From Albula goreensis (lineage: Eukaryota; Chordata; Actinopteri; Albuliformes; Albulidae), in assembly GCA_022829145.1 (NCBI GenBank), contig CM040761.1, positions 17,891,245-17,955,244 of the forward strand: DNA of 64,000 nt, given 5' to 3'. The notes under the pieces are model-generated. The model searched no databases. It saw only the letters and a list, made by a program, of their open reading frames with translations, and had not been told where the DNA came from. This document shows positions 53,693-64,000 of the stretch, piece by piece. Every line of letters begins with the position of its first letter. Within the stretch, counting starts at the first letter, position 1. The position numbers were made by a program, and so were the translations under genes.

Positions 53693-56600
53693 CTTCTTGC
53701 AGTTCCATAGCCTACACAATTTCCACATAACACAATTATCTTTCAACATGGCAACTTTGTACTAGCCACAATGCTGGACTACGACACAGCTTTGAAAGGC
53801 AATCCCTTCGTCCAAACAGGTCTGACTGCACGACATGCATTGTTGCCAGGAAGAAAGAGCTAAGGCCCTCAGCTAACAACAAACCCAGGGTTTATGAATT
53901 AATCGGCCCTGCAATCACTGATCCTGGACCAGTGCCAAAGAACGTAGTTGTCATGGTTATGGGTTATAAATCGGATGCTGGGCCGGTCATTGAGGGCACA
54001 AACTCCAAGGTGGACAGCTGATTCCTCTGAAGTCTCATGCATGGAGAGCAGGAAATGGGAGATGAGGAGCACAGAGCAATCACTGCCATGCTTCATTCCG
54101 CAGATATAAAACACACTTATCTTAACACAGGGATTAAAGACATACAGTGCCTGTTCAAAAACGGACAGGCCTTAAAACATGTATATGCGCTAGTTTATTG
54201 GATACGACTAAAGGGCCTCCACAATGGTAATGCCTGAAATGTATTTCAAAGGAAAGGCTACATTTCAAAAGGCACCAGAGACTCAACACTGGCTGTGAGG
54301 CTGACTTCTGAAGTACAGTTCACTGTACGCAGACATTCATACAAGACTGCTGACTGAGACAGACAGACTGCAAGAAAATAGGGAACATGCACTCCATTTC
54401 AAAGGGCAAGCAAGCTCTATTATTGTATGCTGCTCCTCCCTGGGGTCAGAGACTCTGCAGAATACTGCTTTTAATGAAAACGTTGTCAACTGAACAATAT
54501 CCCGTTACTGCATAGCTTAATTGTATGTTTTACACCAGCATTATACACATTATAAGTGCATTGGGTTTGGTTGTTAAAAATAACTGGCTTAAAAAAACAC
54601 TCCCTTTGTAGTTCTACAACAAAGTGGAACAAAGCATGGAAGAGTCTGTTCACTCATTGTGCCTTGCTTGCTACTGAGCTATGGTTATGTGCTGGTAAAG
54701 GCTTGTGGCTTTTCATGCTATTTCAGTGGTAACTGGAGGTTGCTCCCGTTGTGCACTGCACAAAACTATTTGCTTGTACACAAACCCTATTATTTGTGCA
54801 GCACAGGAACGCGCTCGCCAGTAGAATTCTGAATCGCTGCAGGGTACGGAATCCTGGCCCCATTCTCCCAAATGCTCCTCACGGAACAATCATGTCCTGA
54901 CATTCTGCGCTTCATTGTCGGCCCACTTTCAGCTCCACCAAATGTACCCAAGGAGGAGATGTGTGATTCTAAAGGCAACGAAAAAATGAGGCATTCCATT
55001 TTATGATGAGAAAAAAACCACTGTGGCAGAAATGCTCACGTCTTTTTTTACATTTCTCCATATTCTCAAATGCTGAATACTCTTCCTCTTAGAACAGGAA
55101 GATAAGGGTGTGCTGACATAAGGAAAATTCGCACAGCCAGGCAGCAAAATTGTGCAGAAGAAAGAAGTGAAGTTTACTCAGTGTTCCTTTTATAATTTGC
55201 ACTACACACCGGGTAAAAGGTTAACATATCTTGATATATCATACTTTTAAAAGCCATTAAAAAAAACCAGATAATTCCTGCTTGACATCCAGCACCTCAA
55301 CCAGCTCCTGCAGAGATTAAGACTCCTGGAGAGAAAAAAAAAACCTAAATCCTATAAGCTAGGCTTCACAGAGACCTTACTTCACTCTTCTTCTCTTGAT
55401 GGTGAGACTGAAAAAAGAAATTCATCTCTTCCTTTCCCTTCTTTTAACAGAAGGAGAAAAGTATGGAGCTAATCCTCTCTCTGTGGTTCTGGCCTCTGTA
55501 GAGAGATTAGAGACACATACACAAGACAGAGCAGTTCTTTGTGCTACCGCCTAAAGCCCAAGGTCAAACACGGTAGTATTTGATATCGCAAAAAAAAAAA
55601 AAAACTAATAAAAAAGGGAGTAAACGTACTGAAAATTATCACATCATACAGCAAAAATACAGTGAAAAAAGACATTTATGACACTGTCAGAGAGCAAAGC
55701 TAGTGCTGAAGTCTTGAAGTGGAAAACTACAGATGTGATTACAAAAACTTTTGAAATTGTAACCCCCCCACCCCCGACATAATCACACAAAATGTAAATA
55801 AGCTTGGTTTGGTTGTGGGACTTGCGGTCAGATAAAAATAAAACATATATACATATATATCACAACAACAGCCGTCCCCACTCCCCATTTTCACCACTGA
55901 CTCCCCACTCTCCTCCTGTGAAGTCGTCTCGGAATGGTTGAGCTCGTCTTTGAGGACTGTGGTGAGTGATTGTGCTGTGATGGGTTCCAGAGAGCATAGC
56001 CAGGGCTTCTCCAGGCCACACACTGCACTGTGTCACAAGCAGAAAGCAGCGCTCTTTCCACAGTAACAACTATGGGGGCAGGGCATTCCTCAAGCGTTGT
56101 CAGCAACCGCCAGCACCCTGGTCCTGACATCACTTTTTCCTTGCTGTGGCAAAAGGCAGAGCTCACCAGCTCACTGGACGCTCAAGCAGAGAGGTGCCAT
56201 ACAGCATTCACAGGGATTTCTGCAAAGCCATCTACAGCCCCAGATCATGAAAACATACACAAACACAGTACATCATACCCCCGAACAAAAAATATCCTGG
56301 CTTTGTGTCCATGCCAACTTTTAGGCCTTCATGCTGCTTGGGAGTGTTTGTATAGGAACACTGCTGGGGCAGTCCCACACCCTAAAGAATGTATGGCCCA
56401 CTTCACCCATCTCATATAACTGACTAACTAGTTCCATATGCATTTACACTATACCCAACACCCAACACCCCTTTTCAGTCCATGCTTTTACCAGTCTGTT
56501 GAGTGGACCAAAAAAGACAGTTATTAGTATTCCTATGGATGTCTCTTTTCTTCTAATGCTGCATCCACTGTAAATGCTATTGCTCTATACCAGGTTCACA

Positions 56601-57324
56601 TTCAGCTGAACATCAACACTAGGCCAAAGTCCACGTTATACTATGTATTTCACTCACATACATACAACTTTATACACTTTTCGTAATATATTATGTATGA
56701 TTATATACATGTGAACTCACTACATGTGAGGTGACAATCAGCTACAAATCTGATTAATATTTTCACTTGCTTTTGTTCCTTCTCAAGTTAAACCTAAGCC
56801 AAAAATGAAGGCAAAATAGTTTTTGACCTTCAGCAGAGGCACTGTGGGCTTGATGCAGGGCCTAGCATCATTATGCCAGCCCACACATTAAAAGAGAGAA
56901 TGCAACACATTCTGTGGCTCCGATTCCTCCCTCTTTTGTCATTGTCAATCCCTTTTCCAGTCATATAAACCTGGATGAAACAGGGGACCTTGAACTGGAA
57001 TGCCGCATGTAAAACAACTCATGGTTATGTATAGTTCTCAGAACTCACCTTGGGTTTGCCCATGTCCCAGCCAAAACTAAACCCTTATAAGACAAAACAA
57101 ACCCATGTCAAGACAACAAACAAGTTGCTGCTCTTTTCACCAACCAAGCAGGCTGCCAGCAAGCCACAAGTCCTGAGTCACACTTTTTCACTTGCATTTG
57201 TTTATTAATTACTGTTTGTTTTGTCTCCCCAAGGAAACCAAATTATAATGAACCAAAGCACTGTATGGGGTAGGGATAAATTAGGTGTATCCGTGTGCTT
57301 GTGTGTGCGTCAGTGTTAGAGTCA

Positions 57325-57390
57325 GAGAGAGAGAGAGAGAGAAAGAAAAAGAGTGCGAGTGTGTGTGTGTGTGTGTGAGTGAGAGAGAGA
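57325..57390. repeat. compound (GA)n/(GT)n simple repeat
   Basis: GA repeats, a short A-rich interruption, GT repeats, then GA again. Confidence 0.95.
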
Positions 57391-60300
57391 ATGACATTAA
57401 TGTGGTTCACTGGTTCTGTTTTGAAAAGTACTCAGCAAAATGCCTTGTTCTTTTGAAAGTTCAAATATTGAGTCATTCCTGACTTTTGACTACCATTTCT
57501 GGTAAATGAAACTCAGTCTTACGTGTGAAAACCTGACAGCAATCACACGGCTCTTACCCTTGAAACCAACCAATACCAATTACAGGGCATATAAACACTA
57601 ATTACTCCTGTGGCATAGATGCAAGCCATCCTCTAATCTCTCCATAGACCATAATACAGCCAGTAGACAGAATCTGAATGTTGAGTCAACTATAAACTAG
57701 AAGGTAAACAGCAGGCATCTGGCCTACAGGTCTATAACTGTACTACAGTAACAGACCACAAAATAACTATTAAGTTGTTTGGAAATGGACTTCAGTAACA
57801 ACACGACACAACATGGAGGGCAGATCTGTGCCGGGTCAGCCCGTCCCTCTCACAATGGGCAATGTGATCCAGCAGATGTCAGATGGTTCTCCATCGCCAG
57901 CATGCGCTTGAGGGAGCTCGACGCAGCAGGTCGCTGAGTGGGGCGTGTTAATACACTGCCCCGGTCGCAGGGTTTCACAGAAAGGGCCTCTGTGATCAAT
58001 CATAGGCCCGCAGCACAATGCACCTTTATTCCCTGTTCGGACCACGACTGTTGGCTCTGCTGTCGAAAGCCAGCCATGTGGGGGCGGGGCCACTGAATGC
58101 AACTGATTGATAGGCCGCTGCTGCTTCTGCTGCTGCTGCATGGGGGGGGGGGGCATTCATACCCACCCATTTGGGGTAAAAATATGGGAGACAGAGAATG
58201 CTGTGGGGGTGGGGGCAAGGAATGGTGGATGGGCCCAACAACTCTCGGGAAATGCTCTGCTAAGGGACACTGATGCCCTAGAAGTTGCGTCTGCTTCATT
58301 TACAGTCTGCGGGGCCTCTGTAAGTACATGTTACTGTCATCATCGTAAATCTGCTTCAGCAGCCACCCTCAACCGGGGTAGCTTGGAGTGGTGCGTAAGA
58401 ATACCAATTAGCCTTACACAGGGAATGCAAAGCAGACCACACAGCACGAGGCGGCTAAATGCTAATGAAGCGGAGCTTCGCTCGAGCATTCCCATGTGGG
58501 AAATGTAAACCTAACGACTGCAAGCCACTTCTTTATCACGAACAGGGAGAGGGTCATGGAATCTGACAGTGACATCATTACTCTGTCTGCAGCGGGGTCA
58601 CGGACTGCCCTCTGCTCCGATGATCAGTGTCATCGCTGGTTAAAATGACCTCCAGGACCCAAGACTGATGACCTCCAGGCTTGCACGCATGGTGCAGACT
58701 TGCGAGAGCCTCTTTGACACGCACATGATAATAAGAACACTTCAACAGCTCGCCCTGAGCACTTCATCACAATAAATGTTACATTGCCATGAAATTGTTA
58801 CATATGTGTTTCTGGGGTATGCACAGTGTGGGGGTCAAGTGGTGAAAAAAAAGGTCTGTTCTAGATTCAAAACCTCAACCATGCAACAAGTCCAGGTCCA
58901 TATGAAAACTATAAAAGTGTAATGGAAATTAAAAATCATAAAATTTATTTTAAGGAGGAATAAGCAAAACAAACTGAGTCCAGCTGGGCTAAAATAATTC
59001 TTTCCTTGCAACATTCTCTTTTATTCAGAAATCATAACTTATCTTCTTGTGCCTTTTATGAAGCTTACCATTGACCCACTGTATATTCATGCAGTGAAGC
59101 ATGTGGTTCAGTTTCCTTATTTTGCTTAGGGGTAATGGCAGTGTATCTACACAGCAATGACTTTCCTAGGAGAGAGTATACCCAGGAATAGATATGTTAA
59201 GCCTCAACCAATCGCAGAGAGAAAAACAAAGGATACCAGACAAACTCCAGACTCTCCAGGAGCATAATGCCTTGTAAAGTATGAGCTGGTAAAAGCTGGT
59301 TGGTGGTCGGCCATATTTAAGGAGTGACTTCACCACAGACAGTGCAGAACCAACGCAACCACAGGACAACCTCTCTGTTTTTAGCAACAAGTTGACACTA
59401 CGCACAATATTTACAGAAAACAACATCACAGCACCGTTTTAGCATCTGTCCACGTCATCTGCACAAAGATGGTAACAATGGTGAGAGAAAGTTATTTGAT
59501 GGTTTGGCCCCTCTAAGCAGTTCAGTCATATTAAAAAATGAGGCCAGTACATTACTTAGTTGCTCTTTATTACTGTCCTCACTCAGAGATCTTCCACTTA
59601 TTTCATTTGTACTAGAGTCTGTCGCTGGAGCTTCTCAAAGGCTTCACCCAAAAACCATCAACCCCGTGTCTTGAGGCAATATCCCAGACAGACAGACTAA
59701 TTTGGCTACCCCTTACTGGTTTGAGAGGCCAGACATAAACAGAAATATTTCAGAGAAGCATGCCCATATCACAAAAACATCAAACTTCTGAGCTAAGCCA
59801 TCTTTCTTCCTTAACAGTGGTTTATAATCCTCATTTTCACTACCTCCTTTTTTTTATTACCTTTTTACGGTTACTCTCATATCCTGCACTTTAAGAGCAA
59901 GCTGTCAAAACATATTAAAAGTGCCTTATATTTTGACAATTCATGACTAAACTCTGAAGTCTCTTCTTGTTCCTTCCTTTGTTAATATTTTGCTGATATG
60001 AAAGAGTTCTAAACTGCTGATATGAGAAGAAAGCAGATTTAGGTGATTCATGAATACATAGATTATTTCACCCCATCGAATTTTGGAGCAAAGATACTGG
60101 GCAGAGGAGGAGGGGAGAATCTCCATTCCTGGAGGCCCTCTACCACCCCCACAGCTTGATGCAACTGGGGAAAATATATGCTGCTGTCTTTTTGTGTTTG
60201 ACCTGCGCAGAGACACAGATCCTGCCGGCAGCACTGTACTCTCCTCTTCCAAGACTATAAAACAATGGCCTTAACATAATGACCTCAAAGAATCTGCGCA

Positions 60301-63249
60301 GACCCCCGCTCTTAGACTTCCAACAGCTTGGTTCTCTCCTATGTCATCCCAACACGCGAGGCTGCCTCATAAAAAGACTTGCAGCCAGACATCGTTCCGA
60401 AAGGCACGTTTCTAATGGCAACACCTGTGCAACAGCCAGCAGGCTTATTACCCACAAAATAGAGACCTAGGGGATTCTGAGTTCCATTCCTGGCAGGGGA
60501 TGGAGGCGGGGACGAGAGACGGTATCCTAAAGAAAGATGCATTCTCCCAGCCTGGCTCAGCCACGTTTAAGGGCTGTGTTTGTTTAAGGGGAGCAGACTT
60601 GCTGCATGGCAGGAGCCGGGGAGGAGGTCACCGCTGCCAGCAGGAAGGGGACGAAAATAAACAGGTCCACGTCACAGCATAGACGCGCGGTCACCCCTGA
60701 GTCACGACTGCTCAGGCTCGCAGCAGCTCGTCTGAGGCCTTAAAATTAAACCACATGCACAACGCCCCGCTCTCATTTTGGTATATATAAAAATTTGCTC
60801 ATGAGAATGTGGTGCAAACAGTGTTGAACCCTTCCTAGTACGTGTCACATTTAACCAAAACCTCAGAAATCCATAGTCCCACAATATATGTGGCAGAATA
60901 TTTATTCTGCTTTATCACTTATGAAAAGAAGTCCTTGCAGTTACATAGCTACTCCATTGTAGCTATATAACCAAACTACATGGATTACAAACTCACTGAT
61001 TTCTTGAAAAAATGTTTTTACCCATCATGCTTTTCTTCAGCATGATTATGTGTGTGTTTGTACTGTGTGGGATAATTTTCTGAAGAAAATAAGAAAATAT
61101 ATAAAAGGGAAATAAAGAAACAAATCAATACCATGCCAAGGTGTTACCCAAACATGCCACATTTGGGCTACCTGGAGCACACTGTACCATTTTGTCCAGA
61201 CAGGTACCTGCTACTGACCGTTTCCTGCTTTTGTCTGGGACAGGCTCTCAATCACTCCTCACAGAGTGAATAGCTAATCATTTGAGTCACTGAGTCAAAA
61301 AGGGCTCTGCTCTGCTCTGCCAAGTAGACGTCTTTCATGTGACCCACTCATGACAAAAATCCGGTTCCAACTGCCACTCCTAAACCGAGGCTGGCTTTTT
61401 CGCTTTTTCTTCACCATCAAGGAGGATTTCCAATGTTATGCAACTGCTGCTAGACAAAGCAGTCCTATAAAACCTGCTTAATAAAAGGATTTAATGCACA
61501 ATTTTGGTTCCCATGATAGAAGCTGTGGGGCTGATCTTGAGGTGCATCTTCAATAGGATGCTGGGAACAGGGGAGGATTTTCTGAGGGCTGACATACATC
61601 CCCCTTTGAAGAAGGCTCAAAACCACAGAGGGGCACAAGCTCACACATGTTCTTCTTTACCACGTAAATCCTTGAGTTTCGAACGAGGCCCAAGATTTAT
61701 GGCCAATATTACTAAAGACATGCGAGTAGGGGAAAATGAAGTTGCACTATTTTGGGCATTTGCTTTATAGAATGGCAGGGTTATTATGGACAAAACCAGC
61801 TGCAGATGTCTGCCAGGGTACTACAAAGTCAAGGTTTATTTCGGCTTCATCAAAAGCAGCTGTGCGCGCGTGCGCACACACACACAAATACAGAATGAGT
61901 TTTCCTGGAGCATGAATGGATGGGTTTACAGTCCCCACACTTTCTAAACTGAGAAGGAGGTGACATTTTATTTCATTCTAATTGCAGACAGACAATAGGA
62001 AAGACATCACTCACCCGTAAACCACAGTAAATCAACTAAATTTCAACCCAAGCAGATCAGCTGGAGAGTTATTTTAACATACAAACATTCCCATAACATC
62101 TATAAATAAATACAAACTGAGAGAAACACACACACGCATATATACAAAATGAGTCACTCTTAAAGCAGTAGAACCAAATATCTCAATGCCATTTGATTGC
62201 ATTGCTGCTGTATCAGGGGGGGTTACGAGTTTGCGTCCTGCTTGATGACTGTAAGGGCACAGACAGGGACAGCAGCGCTGGGGCTGCTCCTAACTGCTTG
62301 GTCAATGACCCAGACACTAAAAGGGGCAGGAGATCCAGCATAGGCTTATCACCCCAGCAGACTCCCTGACGTTCAGGTGGCTGAACTGGGGTAAATTAAG
62401 GACCTCAGGGCCAAAGGGATGCTGACCTCAACGCCATTATGGACTCCTGCAGAGCTGCTGCAGACCTCAGTAATCAGGCATCAGCACAAGGAGGAAAAAA
62501 ATAACAACTTGAAACAAAAGACGCACATATTTCGGTCGCGCATCGCACATCCATTTGCAATCGTTTTAACTGAGCGATGAATCTGATTAAACATTTGACT
62601 TGAAAGCACACTACCCAGACTGATTTGAAGATACTGTATGTAGGCTGATAATCAAACAAAAAAAAAAAGACAGACACCCTCAATAAAAACATTTTCCTTC
62701 ATCAACAAAGTATGGCAAATAGCACTACTACAAGATGTCAAGTGTCTGTGACTACATTCTAGTGGGATAGTGGGCTCACCGTTAGTGGATTTATGACTGA
62801 GCAGATCTAAACCTCAATGTGACCTGTAATTCTGTCACTTTTCATACGCTCCAGAAATGCCTTATCTGAGAGATAGGCCTCATTGCTCATTTTCATATGG
62901 TACTGAGCAGCCCAGGACAAGAGCAGACATGCTATTTACAATGTCGTGGAACATCAAATTATGATGTCTTTCGCTCAGGCGCATCTTCCATACATAAAAA
63001 GTGTGGCAAAGAAAGGTCTTATGTAAGGTCTTTATGTTTTACAGTCATACAAAATAAAAATATTCAGAAGAAAAGAAAGAAAGGCATTAAAATGCTGGTT
63101 TGTATTGCAAGAACAAACATCTTCTTCCATTGGTCTCTGTGACCTGGGCAAACTGATTTAGACCAGCAGGTATGTAATCAATACAAATCCTTTAAGCTTC
63201 ATATTTTGCATTGTATCTTATGCACAGCAAACTGTAAACAGCGTCCCTG

Positions 63250-63253
<4 letters not shown>

Positions 63254-63280
<27 letters not shown>
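63254..63280. repeat. poly-A tract (27 bp)
   Basis: A run of 27 A following TTT. No SINE or LINE body is recognised directly upstream, so its origin is unclear. Confidence 0.95.
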
Positions 63281-64000
63281 CACCTATGAAATTCAGAAGC
63301 ATACATTTCAAAAAGCTATTCAGCCATCGTGCCCCTGACCCAGACAGCACACAAATTTGAATATTCAAATAGATAATTCATAAATATAAAATGATTTTTG
63401 TACTGCCAAAATAGGATTCAATATCTGATTTGTGGAGTTGTCAGAATGTGCATAAGAAATGGTTCTCATGTACTAGTTTTCAGCATTGCAAAACACCCCA
63501 TGAGAAGATGTCAAATCCTGACTTCACCAGCACCAACTGTGGCTGACAGTAGAAATAGGAGAACAAAGCTTCATGACCCCACAAATGGGAGACAATATTA
63601 TTTGCTGCCAAATGAGTTTAACCAATCATTTGCGTTTCACAGTGAAAAGGCAAACCATTTGATCGGTCAAAATAGGCTATTGATTGGCCACTCACTGCAG
63701 CTGCCATTTGGGATTCATAAAGCATCTCTCTACCATCACTAGCCGGCCCCCTGCAGGGCAGCGCATAATTGGTTTTTTGGACAGCCGAGTGAAAAGGAGC
63801 GGAAAATGCCAGCATGTGCCTCAGTGGAGACACGTGTTTATCAATTTCCAGCAGAATGTATGGGGGACATTACAGAGATATGACAGGCCAATGGAGAGGT
63901 TATGACTTTCTGAATTTGCAAAAGGAAGAGGAGAGATTACTATGATTAGTTTCTAAAAAAATGATTAATATCCTGTTTAATATTAATAGTTATTAAAAAG

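Larger units (their letters stand above)
48989..64000 (-). other. itgb5: presumed single large itgb5 intron (>15 kb), running off the window
   Basis: Upstream of the EGF exon no further cysteine-rich integrin exon was found on the - strand, though the preceding integrin exon is normally several hundred bases and cysteine-rich and should be conspicuous. The stretch holds only simple repeats (TG at 53038-53094, CA at 53643-53689, GA/GT compound at 57325-57390, poly-A at 63254-63280) and unrecognised sequence. No nested gene is supported. Confidence 0.6.

Noticed and set aside
48989-64000. A separate gene in the last 15 kb (various 60-130-residue open frames)
   Set aside because: None shows recognisable domains, splice-consistent exons or codon conservation; all fit chance open frames in intron sequence.

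Overview
This window is vertebrate genomic DNA, almost certainly from a ray-finned (teleost-like) fish. It has spliced genes with small introns, many long (CA)n/(TG)n microsatellites, AT-rich introns, a tRNA-derived SINE-like piece and no bacterial-type operons. Nothing in it looks viral, plasmid-borne or CRISPR-related. All four protein-coding genes are recognisable from exon translations with consistent splice phases.

Layout. (1) 1-7,411, + strand: the 3' end of nebulin (neb), comprising a run of 31-36-residue nebulin modules, the serine-rich linker and the terminal SH3 domain. (2) 8,699-26,849, - strand: the complete coding part of rif1 (35 coding exons, about 2,600 codons), with a non-coding first exon and CpG/E2F-type promoter near 28.7-28.95 kb. 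neb and rif1 are tail to tail. (3) 29,745-35,098, - strand: complete tnfaip6 (TSG-6; six coding exons: signal peptide, Link domain, CUB domain), with a TATA box at about 35,217. (4) 43,356-48,988, - strand: the 3' part of an integrin beta subunit best matched to beta-5 (itgb5; EGF repeats, beta-tail, transmembrane helix, cytoplasmic tail). The last 15 kb appear to lie inside one large itgb5 intron. The tnfaip6-rif1-neb order and orientation match the human 2q23 neighbourhood; itgb5 beside tnfaip6 does not match human, where ITGB5 is on chromosome 3.

The genes share a neighbourhood, not a pathway: nebulin is a sarcomeric thin-filament protein, Rif1 a replication-timing and double-strand-break-repair scaffold, TSG-6 a secreted hyaluronan-binding inflammation protein, and integrin beta-5 an adhesion receptor subunit.

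Two observations stand out. First, Rif1 carries a tandem array of about nine or ten ~38-residue units in its long disordered exon. Each unit pairs an SQ/TQ site with a basic GRxxRRSK patch, a lineage-expanded candidate phospho-switch. Second, seven single-base frame or phase breaks occur in three neighbouring genes (five in rif1, one each in tnfaip6 and neb), mostly at short G/C runs, while all splice sites and flanking conserved residues are intact. That pattern points to consensus indel errors in the assembly rather than gene decay, and anyone translating these genes naively will get truncated proteins.
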